In this document: positions 23,683 to 32,036 of the stretch, piece by piece
Layout of the letters: each line of letters opens with the position of its first letter
How positions within the stretch are numbered: position 1 is the stretch's first letter
Source: Streptomyces sp. JHA26
Lineage (GTDB): Bacteria; Actinomycetota; Actinomycetes; Streptomycetales; Streptomycetaceae
DNA: 64,000 bases
Direction: 5' to 3'
Assembly (NCBI RefSeq): GCF_002005565.1
Contig: NZ_BDJC01000024.1
Coordinates: 35,309 to 99,308 of the forward strand
Position numbers and translations under genes: made by a program
Notes under the pieces: generated by a model
The model's input: only the letters and a program-made list of their open reading frames with translations
Databases searched by the model: none
Told to the model about the DNA's origin: nothing

Positions 23683-25482
23683 ATGCGGCCGCTCGATGTC
23701 GACGAGCCCACCGTCGTGGGGCCCTACCGGCTGCTCGGCCGGCTGGGGTCCGGCGGCATGGGCCGGGTCTACCTGGGCCGCAGCGCCGGCGGCCGGACGG
23801 TCGCCGTGAAGATCGTGCACCCGCACTTCGCGCTCGACGAGGAGTTCCGGGTCCGGTTCCGCCGCGAGGTGGAGGCCGCACGCCGGGTCGGCGGCGCCTG
23901 GACCGCGCCGGTGCTCGACGCCGACCCCGACGCGCGCGTGCCCTGGGTCGCCACCGCGTACGCGGCCGGGCCGTCCCTGACGGCGGCGGTCGCGGACGGC
24001 GGCCCGCTGCCCGCCCACACCGTCCGGGCGCTGGGCGCGGGCCTCGGCGAGGCGCTGGCCGCGGTGCACGAGCTGGGCCTGGTGCACCGGGACGTGAAGC
24101 CGTCCAACGTCCTGCTCACCCTCGACGGCCCCCTCCTGATCGACTTCGGCATCGCCCGCGCCACCGGGGGCACCGCCTCCCTGACCTCGACGGGCGTCTC
24201 GATCGGCTCGCCCGGCTACATGTCGCCCGAGCAGATCCTCGGCAAGGGCGTCACCGGCGCCGCCGACGTCTTCTCCCTCGGCGCGGTCCTCGCCTTCGCG
24301 GCGACCGGCCGGCCGCCCTTCCCCGGGGACTCCTCGGCCGCGCTGCTCTACAAGGTCGTCCACGAGGAGCCGGAACTCGACGCCCTGGACGGAGAGTTGG
24401 GCGTACTGGTGCGGCAGTGCCTGGCCAAGGAGCCCGGAGCCCGTCCCGCCCCCGGCGAGGTGGCCCGGCGGCTCGCCCCGGACGGCGCCGCCCGGCTGGT
24501 CGCGGGCGGCTGGCTGCCGGGGGCGCTGGTGGAACAGGTCAGCCGGAGCGCCGTGCGGCTGCTCAACCTGGAGGCGGCGGCGGGGGAGGGCGGGCCGGAA
24601 TCGGGGCCGGTGGGCTTCAGCCGGTCGTCGGTGACGGCGGGGGCGGAGGCGGCGGGGACGGAGACGGCGGGGACGGAGACGGAAGGGACGGAGACGGCGG
24701 GAGGGGAAGGGCCGGACGCTCCCACCGCCGGCGCCTTCGGACCGCCACCGGTGATGCCGGGGCCTCCCGCGCACCCTGAAGCACCTGCGCACCTCGGAGC
24801 ACTCGCGTCCCTGGGGGCTCCCACACCCCTCGGAGCATCCGCACCCCTCGGGGCACCCACGCCCTCCGACGCCGTGTCCGGGCAGCGGGACGGTGGGCGA
24901 GGGCCCGGCAAGTTCTCCGTGCACGTGGCGGCGGCCTCCACGCGGGGCGGCGACGGACGGGGGCGCAGGCTCAGCTGCACGGTGGCCCTCGCCGTGGCGG
25001 GGGCGCTGGCCGCGGTGACGGTCGGCTCGGCGTTCCTGTTCGACCTGCTGCCGGACGACCGCCGGGACGCCGCCGACGGCGGCACCGGCCGCGAGACCCA
25101 CTGGCCGTCCGCCTCGGATGGCGCCCGGAACACCGTCCCGGACGCCTACCTCGGCACCTGGGAGGGCCAGGGCACCGCCCTCGGCGGCACGCTGCCGGCG
25201 GGCACCTTCCGCGTCACCATCGCACGGGTCGGTGTCGGCCAGGAGCTGGGGCGGCTGCGCCAGACCGACCAGCTGGGCGGCTCCTGCGTCGACGTCCTGA
25301 CGCTCAAGCAGGTGACGGACCGGCAGATCGTCGCCGCGTCCGTCGGTGCCGAGGGCAACCACGACGGCTGCAACCAGTCACCCACGACCGTCCGCTTCAC
25401 CCCGGTCGGCGACGACCTCGCGTACGCCTCCGAGAGCGCCGAGTCGGGGAAGCCGCAGGCCCGGCTGTCGAAGGTCGGGTAG
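23683..25482 (+). CDS. Membrane-anchored Ser/Thr protein kinase with extracellular C-terminal domain
   Basis: A 599-residue Hanks-type kinase. The N-lobe has the Gly loop LGSGGMGRVY and the ATP lysine K43 (AVKIV). The catalytic loop is HRDVKPSN (His135-Asp137), and the metal loop is DFG at 154-156. A juxtamembrane linker of about 150 residues is low in complexity, with Gly-Thr-Glu-Thr repeats and then Leu-Gly-Ala-Pro-type repeats. One membrane helix lies around residues 430-455. The outer domain of about 120 residues begins near PDAYLGTWEGQG and is not PASTA. It has two cysteines and may sense a ligand. It sits between mqnA and mqnC, so a link to respiration is possible but unproven. Confidence 0.9.
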   Translation: MRPLDVDEPTVVGPYRLLGRLGSGGMGRVYLGRSAGGRTVAVKIVHPHFALDEEFRVRFRREVEAARRVGGAWTAPVLDADPDARVPWVATAYAAGPSLTAAVADGGPLPAHTVRALGAGLGEALAAVHELGLVHRDVKPSNVLLTLDGPLLIDFGIARATGGTASLTSTGVSIGSPGYMSPEQILGKGVTGAADVFSLGAVLAFAATGRPPFPGDSSAALLYKVVHEEPELDALDGELGVLVRQCLAKEPGARPAPGEVARRLAPDGAARLVAGGWLPGALVEQVSRSAVRLLNLEAAAGEGGPESGPVGFSRSSVTAGAEAAGTETAGTETEGTETAGGEGPDAPTAGAFGPPPVMPGPPAHPEAPAHLGALASLGAPTPLGASAPLGAPTPSDAVSGQRDGGRGPGKFSVHVAAASTRGGDGRGRRLSCTVALAVAGALAAVTVGSAFLFDLLPDDRRDAADGGTGRETHWPSASDGARNTVPDAYLGTWEGQGTALGGTLPAGTFRVTIARVGVGQELGRLRQTDQLGGSCVDVLTLKQVTDRQIVAASVGAEGNHDGCNQSPTTVRFTPVGDDLAYASESAESGKPQARLSKVG

Positions 25483-25533
25483 GCGGCGGGCAGGCGGACG
25501 GGCGGAAAGGGTCACGGCCGTGCGGCCGCCCCA

Positions 25534-25539
25534 TAGGGT
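25534..25539 (+). promoter_or_regulatory. Putative -10 element of the prepilin peptidase gene
   Basis: TAGGGT is followed by six bases and GTG 25546, the same leaderless spacing as mqnA and mqnM. Confidence 0.45.
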
Positions 25540-25545
25540 GTGCGC

Positions 25546-26295
25546 GTGCTGAGCGTCGATGTGCTGGTCCTCCTCGTCGCCGTGCTCTGGGGCGCCGCGG
25601 CGGGGGCGCTGCTGCCGCGGGCGGCCTACCGTTTCTCCGCCCCCTCGGGCGAGGCGTGGCGCGACGCGTGTCCGGCCGCGCACCCCCTGCGGGGATGGCT
25701 CGGTCCGGCGCGGTGCGCGCGGTGCGCGGACGGGCGGCCCGCCCCGGTGCCGTACGGTCCCGGTGCCGCGGGGCCCGCCGTCGTCACCGCCCTGGTGTGC
25801 GCCGCCCTGGCCGCCGCCACCGGGACCCGGCCCGAGCTGGCCGTCTGGCTGCTGCTCGCACCGGTCGGCGTGCTGCTGGCCGTCGTCGACCTGCGGGTGC
25901 GACGGCTGCCCGATCCGCTGACCCTCCCGCTCGCGGGCGCCGCGCTCGCCCTGCTCGGCGTCACCGCGCTCGTGCCCGAGCACGCCGGGGAGTGGACCAC
26001 CGCCCTGCTGGGCACCCTCGCGCTCGGCGCCGGCTACTTCGCGCTGTTCCTCCTCAACCCCGCCGGCATGGCCTTCGGGGACGTCAAGCTCGCGCTGGGC
26101 GCCGGTGCCGTCCTCGGCTGGTACGGCTGGCCGACGCTGATGCTGGGCACCTTCGCCGGGTTCCTGCTCGGGGCGCTGTACGGGGGCGTCCTCGTCGTCA
26201 CGGGGCGGGCCGGACGCGGGACGGCCATCGCCTTCGGGCCGTTCCTGCTCGCGGGCGCCCTCCTCGGCCTCCTCGCGGGCGCCTACGCGGCCTGA
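25546..26295 (+). CDS. Prepilin peptidase (A24 family)
   Basis: A 249-residue polytopic aspartic protease. The two catalytic aspartates are in VVDLRVRRLPDPLTLP and in MAFGDVKLALG (the GxGD-like loop, here Phe-Gly-Asp), and both are followed by hydrophobic helices. There are about seven hydrophobic spans. The N-terminal methylase-type region contains one CxxC (CARC) but is short. A24 enzymes cut the leader of type IV prepilins or Tad/Flp pilins. No pilin or pilus-assembly gene is in the window, so its substrates must be elsewhere. GTG 25546 is preferred over 25540 from the -10 spacing. Confidence 0.88.
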   Translation: MLSVDVLVLLVAVLWGAAAGALLPRAAYRFSAPSGEAWRDACPAAHPLRGWLGPARCARCADGRPAPVPYGPGAAGPAVVTALVCAALAAATGTRPELAVWLLLAPVGVLLAVVDLRVRRLPDPLTLPLAGAALALLGVTALVPEHAGEWTTALLGTLALGAGYFALFLLNPAGMAFGDVKLALGAGAVLGWYGWPTLMLGTFAGFLLGALYGGVLVVTGRAGRGTAIAFGPFLLAGALLGLLAGAYAA

Positions 26296-26364
26296 GCGCG
26301 GCCGGGGAAAACGGCTGGCGTACGCTGGTCAAGTCCGTCCACAACCCTTACGAAAGGGACGCCG

Positions 26365-27564
26365 GTGACCGAGAAGGCCGACCTTCAGCCCATCCTCGAC
26401 CGTGCCGCCGCCGGTGGGCGGATCACCCCCGAAGAGGCCCTCGTCCTCTACCGCGACGCCCCCCTGCACGCGCTGGGCGCCGCCGCCGACGCCGTCCGCA
26501 GGCGCCGGTACGCGGGCACCGAGCACATCGCGACGTACATCATCGAGCGCAACATCAACTACACGAACGTGTGCGTCACGGCGTGCAAGTTCTGCGCGTT
26601 CTACGCGGCCCCCAAGGACACGAAGAAGGGCTGGACCCGCGACCTCGACGACATCCTGCGCCGCTGCGCGGAGACCGTCGAGCTGGGCGGCACGCAGATC
26701 ATGTTCCAGGGCGGCCACCACCCGGACTACGGCGTCGAGTACTACGAGGAGCACTTCGCCGCCATCAAGAAGGAGTTCCCCCAGCTCGTCATCCACAGCC
26801 TGGGGGCGAGCGAGGTCGAGCACATGGCCCGGATCTCCGGGGTGTCGGTCGAGGAGGCCATCACCCGGATCCACGCGGCCGGGCTCGACTCCTTCGCCGG
26901 GGCCGGCGCCGAACTCCTGCCCGAGCGGCCGCGCAAGGCCATCGCGCCGCTGAAGGAGTCCGGCGAGCGCTGGCTGGAGATCATGGAGATCGCGCACGGG
27001 CTGGGCGTCGAGTCGACGTCCACCATGCTGATGGGCACCGGCGAGACCAACGCCGAGCGCATCGAGCACCTGCGCATGATCCGGGACGTGCAGGACCGCA
27101 CCGGTGGCTTCCGCGCCTTCATCCCGTACACCTACCAGCCCGAGAACAACCACCTGAAGGGCCGCACGCAGGCCACGCTCTTCGAGTACCTGCGGATGAT
27201 CGCCATCGCCCGGGTCTTCCTCGACAACGTCGCCCACATCCAGGGCTCGTGGCTGACCACCGGCAAGGAGGTCGGCCAGCTCTCCCTCCACTACGGGGCC
27301 GACGACCTCGGCTCGATCATGCTGGAGGAGAACGTCGTCTCCTCCGCCGGCGCCAAGCACCGCTCCAACCGGCTGGAGATCATCGACCTGATCCGCAAGG
27401 CGGGGCGCGTCCCGGCACAGCGTTCCACGACGTACGAGCACCTCGTGGTGCACGACGACCCGGCGAACGACCCCGTCGACGAGCGCGTCGTCTCCCACAT
27501 CTCCTCCACGGCGATCGAGGGCGGCACGGCCCACCCCGAGCTGAAGCTGCTCGCGTCCAACTGA
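26365..27564 (+). CDS. mqnC: Cyclic dehypoxanthine futalosine synthase, radical SAM (MqnC)
   Basis: A 399-residue radical SAM enzyme. The cluster motif CVTACKFC gives cysteines 70, 74 and 77. The context NINYTNVC and the following FYAAPKDTKKGWTR are typical of MqnC. It cyclises dehypoxanthinyl futalosine to the spiro-compound that MqnD later converts to 1,4-dihydroxy-6-naphthoate. SCO4550 is the S. coelicolor equivalent. A GTG start is preceded by GAAAGGGA. The small amidohydrolase-like gene follows after seven bases, so the two are probably in one operon. Confidence 0.95.
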   Translation: MTEKADLQPILDRAAAGGRITPEEALVLYRDAPLHALGAAADAVRRRRYAGTEHIATYIIERNINYTNVCVTACKFCAFYAAPKDTKKGWTRDLDDILRRCAETVELGGTQIMFQGGHHPDYGVEYYEEHFAAIKKEFPQLVIHSLGASEVEHMARISGVSVEEAITRIHAAGLDSFAGAGAELLPERPRKAIAPLKESGERWLEIMEIAHGLGVESTSTMLMGTGETNAERIEHLRMIRDVQDRTGGFRAFIPYTYQPENNHLKGRTQATLFEYLRMIAIARVFLDNVAHIQGSWLTTGKEVGQLSLHYGADDLGSIMLEENVVSSAGAKHRSNRLEIIDLIRKAGRVPAQRSTTYEHLVVHDDPANDPVDERVVSHISSTAIEGGTAHPELKLLASN

Positions 27565-27571
27565 CGCCGCC

Positions 27572-28171
27572 GTGCTGACGATCCACGCCTGCGAAGCCTC
27601 TCCCGAGGCGGCCGTCCTGGTCGACGGCGCACACATCGCCGCCGTCGGCCCGTACGAGGAACTGGCCGCCGGCCATCCGCGGGCGCGGGTGCGCCGGTGG
27701 CCCGGCATCCTGACGCCCGGACTGCTCAACCCGTACGGTCCGGAGCTGCTGGAGCAGGCCTACCACCCCGACCCGCGCGAAGCGGACCGGCTCGGCACCG
27801 AGCCGGTCTTCGGGGAGCGCGGGCGGGCGCTCCTCGACAGCGGTCCGTCCGCGCGGGGCGCCAGCGCACGCCGCGGGGTGCAGCGCATGCTGGCGCACGG
27901 CACGGTCGCCGTCGCCGGTGAACTGCGCAGCCGCGCGGCCCTGGACGCGGTGCGCGGAGCGGGGCTCGCCCTGGCGGGACGCCCGGCCGGCCTGCCCGGG
28001 CCCGCGTCGTTCTCACCGGTGCCGCTCGTGCTGCTTCCCGGGCTCGCTCCCGGGAGCCCGGCGCGGTTCGCGGTGTTCGACGTACCCGACCGGGCCGCGC
28101 TCGTGCGGGACGGCGCGTCCACGTGCGTGGCGACCGTCGTCGCGGGCCGCCTCGTGCACCGGCGGCGCTGA
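27572..28171 (+). CDS. Degenerate amidohydrolase/imidazolonepropionase-like protein
   Basis: A 199-residue protein that resembles the outer beta-sandwich and first strand of the amidohydrolase superfamily. It has an N-terminal VLVDGAHIAAVGPYEEL and a region ending in ILTPGLLNPYGPELL. True members have a metal-binding HxH in place of NPYGP, and the TIM-barrel that should follow is mostly missing. The C-terminus (VFDVPDRAALVRDGASTCVATVVAGRLV) matches the closing strand of the same sandwich. It is therefore a shortened, metal-site-less relative. Its position seven bases after mqnC suggests a non-catalytic role linked to menaquinone synthesis, or a fossil of an aminofutalosine deaminase-like gene. 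Both are inference. Confidence 0.7.
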   Translation: MLTIHACEASPEAAVLVDGAHIAAVGPYEELAAGHPRARVRRWPGILTPGLLNPYGPELLEQAYHPDPREADRLGTEPVFGERGRALLDSGPSARGASARRGVQRMLAHGTVAVAGELRSRAALDAVRGAGLALAGRPAGLPGPASFSPVPLVLLPGLAPGSPARFAVFDVPDRAALVRDGASTCVATVVAGRLVHRRR

Positions 28172-28178
28172 GCGCCCG

Positions 28179-29195
28179 TTACCCCGCGAACGCCTCCGCG
28201 AACGCGCCGCTCTCCTGCTCCACCCCGCTGCATTCGGTCAGCGCGTCGTCCGCGGAGGCGTCGTCGGCGCACTGCCGGTCCCGGAACGTCGCCCACATCG
28301 ACACCCAGGCGATGCCGTTCTCCTCGGCGAAGGCGCGGACCTCCGCCGCGTCCACGAGCGTGAACGTCTCCCCGGCCACGTCGTTGACGCCCAGCATCGA
28401 GGTGAGCGCCATGCCCCGCCAGGCGTCCGCGTCCGACGTCCCGAAGACCTTCCTCAGCTGCGCGTGGGCGGCCTTCGCCGAGGTGAGGGCGTACTCGCCC
28501 ATGTCGCCGTCGTAGGACTCGCCGTAGTTCATGGTCATGAGGTTGACCGTGGAGACCTTCACGCCGTGGTCGTTGGCGGACGTCAGCAGCGCGAGGGAGT
28601 CGGCGTCCAGGCCGGAGGGCATCACCGGGAGGGTGAAGGAGACCTCCAGACCGCTCCGCTCCTCCTGGAGCAGCGCGATCGCCTCCGAGCGCAGGGCGAC
28701 CGAGTCGGCGTCGGTCAGTTCGTCGCCCTCGACGTCGAAGTCCGCCCGCGTGGCACCCGCCGCGTCCAGGGCCTCGCCGTACGCCGCCGCCAGCGCGGCG
28801 GCGCTGTCGCAGGCGGCCGCCAGCTCCGTGCCGGAGGCGCCGCCGAAGGAGACGCGGACGGCGGCGCCGGACTCCTTCAGCTTCGCGACGCGGGAGGCGA
28901 CCGAGGCGTCGCCGATCTCGTGGGTGCCGTTCCAGCGGGGATCGCAGTCGTCGCCGGAGGCGATCACGAAGGCCAGGTTGTACGTCGTGGGGGAGCCCGC
29001 CGCGTCCTCGGCGGAGGCCGTGGTGGCGCTGACGTAGGGGGCGTAGGCGGTGCCCCGCGCGGCGGCGGACGGTGCGGCGGAGCCGGACGGTGCCGCACCG
29101 GCCGCGTCCGTCGTGCCGTCCTGCCCGGAACAGCCGGCGGTGGCCAGGGCCAGCAACAGGGCACACCCGGCCGCCGCCTTCCGGTAAGCCCTCAT
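28179..29195 (-). CDS. Lipoprotein with GH18 (chitinase-like) domain
   Basis: A 338-residue lipoprotein: signal peptide with lipobox LATAGC, a Ser/Ala/Gly linker, then a GH18-type barrel. The catalytic strand reads ADFDVEGDEL, where the glutamate matches the acid of the DxxDxDxE motif, although the first Asp is replaced. MTMNYGES is the typical barrel strand 6. SFGG on strand 3 is also present. It would act on GlcNAc-containing polymers outside the cell, or bind them if activity is lost. It is divergent from the exopolysaccharide operon and converges with the amidohydrolase-like gene, with seven bases between the stops. Confidence 0.82.
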   Translation of the reverse strand: MRAYRKAAAGCALLLALATAGCSGQDGTTDAAGAAPSGSAAPSAAARGTAYAPYVSATTASAEDAAGSPTTYNLAFVIASGDDCDPRWNGTHEIGDASVASRVAKLKESGAAVRVSFGGASGTELAAACDSAAALAAAYGEALDAAGATRADFDVEGDELTDADSVALRSEAIALLQEERSGLEVSFTLPVMPSGLDADSLALLTSANDHGVKVSTVNLMTMNYGESYDGDMGEYALTSAKAAHAQLRKVFGTSDADAWRGMALTSMLGVNDVAGETFTLVDAAEVRAFAEENGIAWVSMWATFRDRQCADDASADDALTECSGVEQESGAFAEAFAG

Positions 29196-29364
29196 GTGCG
29201 TACGCTCCCGTTCTCGTCGTCGGACGAGTGAGCGTTCCACACGCGGCTGGGGCCTTCCTGAGGAAACGGGCCGTTTTCCCCCCGTCCCACAGGGGACGGA
29301 CAGCCTGCGCGGCTTTTCATCGTGAACTCACAACGGAGCCCCAGCCGGCGACAGGCAAGCTCCC

Positions 29365-29370
29365 TATGGT
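29365..29370 (+). promoter_or_regulatory. Putative -10 element of the exopolysaccharide operon
   Basis: TATGGT ends seven bases before ATG 29378 and no Shine-Dalgarno sequence is visible. The imperfect palindrome GGAAACGGGCCGTTTTCC at about 29267 lies upstream. Confidence 0.4.
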
Positions 29371-29377
29371 CCGGGGA

Positions 29378-29773
29378 ATGCATTCCGAGCCTGCCTTCGA
29401 AAGCCGCGCCGCCCTGGGCGAGAGGCCCGCGCGCGGTCGCCGCCGTCAACGCGGCAACGGGTCCGCCGAGGGGCCCGTGTTCGTCGACAACTCCGGGCGC
29501 CGGGCCAGGCTGCTGCGCCGGCTGGGACTCCTCGTCGGTGCCGTCTGCGTCGGCTACGCGGCCGTGCTGGGCCTGGCCTTCATGGGCGTCGGCACCTCGG
29601 TCGCCCCGTCCTCGCTGCTGCCCTTCGGGGGCGGCCAGGACGGCCGGGGCCCGGCCGGCGGCACGCGCCCGCAGGACGGCCTCGCCCCCACGGGCGCCCC
29701 GTCCGCCGACGCCCCCGGCGGGCGGGCGCCGACCGCCACCCCCTCTTCCGGCGCCTCCGCCGCCACCGACTGA
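29378..29773 (+). CDS. Small single-pass membrane protein preceding the deacetylase-glycosyltransferase
   Basis: A 131-residue protein with a basic, probably cytosolic N-terminus, one hydrophobic helix (LLVGAVCVGYAAVLGLAFMGVG, residues about 51-72) and a Pro/Gly/Ala/Ser-rich outer tail. No catalytic motif is visible. It ends 19 bases before the NodB-GT2 fusion gene. The pairing of a small membrane protein with a deacetylase/GT2 fusion recalls the matA-matB pair of Streptomyces, which makes a PNAG-like polymer. I infer an accessory role in polymer synthesis or export, with low certainty. Confidence 0.65.
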   Translation: MHSEPAFESRAALGERPARGRRRQRGNGSAEGPVFVDNSGRRARLLRRLGLLVGAVCVGYAAVLGLAFMGVGTSVAPSSLLPFGGGQDGRGPAGGTRPQDGLAPTGAPSADAPGGRAPTATPSSGASAATD

Positions 29774-29792
29774 CCGGGACGCCACCACAGCC

Positions 29793-32036
29793 ATGACCAC
29801 GACCACACCACCCTCCTCCGGAGGCCGCCGACGGGCCCCCACCCGGATCGAGCGGGCCGCCGGCCGGGCCGCCGCCCTCCAACGGCCCCGGGTGCTCCTC
29901 GCCCTGCTGCTCCTGCTCGCGCTGACCTGCGTGATGCTCCTCGACGGCTACCTGCGGGCGGAGGTCGGCGGCGACCAGCGCGTGCGCACCGGGGCGAGCG
30001 CGAGCGACGTACCGGACGACGTCCTCGACGGCGGCCCGATCCTCACCTTCCGCGGCGGACAGGCCACCACGGTCTCCGTCCCGGACAAGACGATCGCGCT
30101 GACCTTCGACGACGGACCGGACCCGACCTGGACGCCGCAGGTGCTGGAGATCCTCGAGAAGTACGACGTGCCGGGCACGTTCTTCCTGGTCGGCTCCATG
30201 GTCTCGCGCTATCCGGACATCGTGGAGGACATGGTCGAGCAGGGCAACGAGGTGGGTGTCCACACCTTCACCCACATCGACCTGTCCTACCAGAGCGAAG
30301 CCCGCGTCACGCGCGAGATCGAGCAGACCCAGCTCGCGCTGGCGGGCGCGGCCGGCATCACCACCACGCTGTTCCGCGCGCCGTACTCCTCGGAGACCGA
30401 CGCCATCGACAACTACAGCTGGCCCGTCTACGAGAAGCTCGGCGAGGATGGTTACACCAGCGTCTTCATCGACACCGACAGCGACGACTGGAAGCGGCCC
30501 GGCGTCTCGAAGATCGTCGACTGGGCCACGCCGGAGGACGACGAGGGCGCCTCCGTGCTCTTCCACGACGCCGGCGGCGAGCGGTCGCAGACGATCGAGG
30601 CGCTGCCGAAGTACATCGAGAAGATGAAGGCGAAGGGCTACACCTTCACCACCATCAGCGGCGTCATGGCCGACCAGCAGGCCGGCCAGCAGCCCTCCGG
30701 CGGGCCCGGCGCCCAGGCGTCCGGCATCCAGGGCGGCGGACTCCAGGCCGCCCACCACCGGGCCACCGGCACCACGCTGTACGAGGGCAGGGCGCTCATC
30801 GCGGCCGTCGCCGTCGCCGAGTGGACCGTGCCGGCGCTGTCGGTCGGGCTCATGGTCGTCGGCGTCGCCGTGATGGGCCGCTTCGGGATGATGCTGATCC
30901 TCGCCCGCCGCCACCACCGCAAACGCAACAGACGCCGCTTCAGCTGGGGACCACCCGTCACCGGACCGGTGAGCGTGATCGTCCCGGCGTACAACGAGAA
31001 GGAGTGCATAGCCAACACGCTCCAGTCGCTGGCGCGCAGCACCCACCCGATCGAGATCGTCGTCGTGGACGACGGGTCGACGGACGGCACGGCCGAGATC
31101 GCCGAGTCCCTCGGCCTGCCCAACGTCCGGGTCGTGAGGCAGGCCAACGCCGGCAAGCCCGCCGCACTCAACAACGGCGTCCGCAACGCCCGCTACGACA
31201 TCGTCGTGATGATGGACGGCGACACCGTCTTCGAGCCGGACACCGTACGCCACCTCGTGCAGCCCTTCGCCGACCCCGGCGTCGGCGCGGTCGCCGGCAA
31301 CGCCAAGGTCGGCAACCGGCGCACCCTCATCGGGGCCTGGCAGCACATCGAGTACGTGATGGGCTTCAACCTCGACCGGCGCATGTACGACCTGCTGCGC
31401 TGCATGCCGACCATCCCCGGCGCGATCGGTGCCTTCCGCCGGGAGGCGGTGCTGGAGGTCGGCGGCATGAGCGAGGACACGCTCGCCGAGGACACCGACA
31501 TCACCATCGCCCTGCACCGCGCCGGGTGGCGGGTCGTCTACCAGGAGCACGCGCGGGCCTGGACCGAGGCGCCGGGCTCCCTGAAGCAGCTCTGGTCGCA
31601 GCGCTACCGCTGGTCCTACGGCACCATGCAGGCCCTGTGGAAGCACCGCGGGTCGCTGACGGACAGGGGACCCTCGGGACGCTTCGGGCGGGTCGGCATG
31701 CCGCTGGTCGTGCTCTTCCAGATCGTCACGCCGGTCTTCGCCCCGCTCATCGACGTCTTCACCGTCTACTCGATGGTCTTCGTCGACTTCCGCGCGGCCC
31801 TGCTCGCCTGGCTGGGGGTGCTGGGCGTCCAGCTCCTGTGCGCGGCCTACGCCTTCCGGCTCGACCGGGAGAAGTACCGGTACCTGCTGATGATGCCGCT
31901 CCAGCAGCTGGCGTACCGGCAGATGATGTACCTGGTCCTCATCCACTCCTGCGTCACCGCCCTCACCGGCGGCCGGCTGCGCTGGCAGAAGCTCAAGCGG
32001 ACGGGCGAGGTGGGCACGCCGGCGGGGAACGGGTGA
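29793..32036 (+). CDS. Bifunctional NodB polysaccharide deacetylase / GT2 polysaccharide synthase
   Basis: A 747-residue fusion. After an N-terminal membrane anchor (about residues 35-53) comes an extracytoplasmic NodB domain with TFDDGPD (Asp106, Asp107), HTFTHIDL and the later FHDAGG motif. A second helix around residues 340-370 leads into a cytosolic GT2 domain starting at VSVIVPAYNEKE (near 392), with DDGSTD, MMDGDT, EDTD and QRYRW (603-607). Two to three helices close the protein. The GT2 part is of the processive PgaC/HAS type, so the enzyme likely extrudes a GlcNAc polymer and partly deacetylates it outside. It shares one base with the acyltransferase gene behind it. Confidence 0.92.
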   Translation: MTTTTPPSSGGRRRAPTRIERAAGRAAALQRPRVLLALLLLLALTCVMLLDGYLRAEVGGDQRVRTGASASDVPDDVLDGGPILTFRGGQATTVSVPDKTIALTFDDGPDPTWTPQVLEILEKYDVPGTFFLVGSMVSRYPDIVEDMVEQGNEVGVHTFTHIDLSYQSEARVTREIEQTQLALAGAAGITTTLFRAPYSSETDAIDNYSWPVYEKLGEDGYTSVFIDTDSDDWKRPGVSKIVDWATPEDDEGASVLFHDAGGERSQTIEALPKYIEKMKAKGYTFTTISGVMADQQAGQQPSGGPGAQASGIQGGGLQAAHHRATGTTLYEGRALIAAVAVAEWTVPALSVGLMVVGVAVMGRFGMMLILARRHHRKRNRRRFSWGPPVTGPVSVIVPAYNEKECIANTLQSLARSTHPIEIVVVDDGSTDGTAEIAESLGLPNVRVVRQANAGKPAALNNGVRNARYDIVVMMDGDTVFEPDTVRHLVQPFADPGVGAVAGNAKVGNRRTLIGAWQHIEYVMGFNLDRRMYDLLRCMPTIPGAIGAFRREAVLEVGGMSEDTLAEDTDITIALHRAGWRVVYQEHARAWTEAPGSLKQLWSQRYRWSYGTMQALWKHRGSLTDRGPSGRFGRVGMPLVVLFQIVTPVFAPLIDVFTVYSMVFVDFRAALLAWLGVLGVQLLCAAYAFRLDREKYRYLLMMPLQQLAYRQMMYLVLIHSCVTALTGGRLRWQKLKRTGEVGTPAGNG

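Noticed and set aside
22684..25362. Very long minus-strand open frame (892 codons) opposite mqnA and the kinase gene
   Set aside because: High-GC DNA leaves long antisense frames open. The translation is low in complexity with no motif, while the plus strand carries mqnA and kinase signatures.
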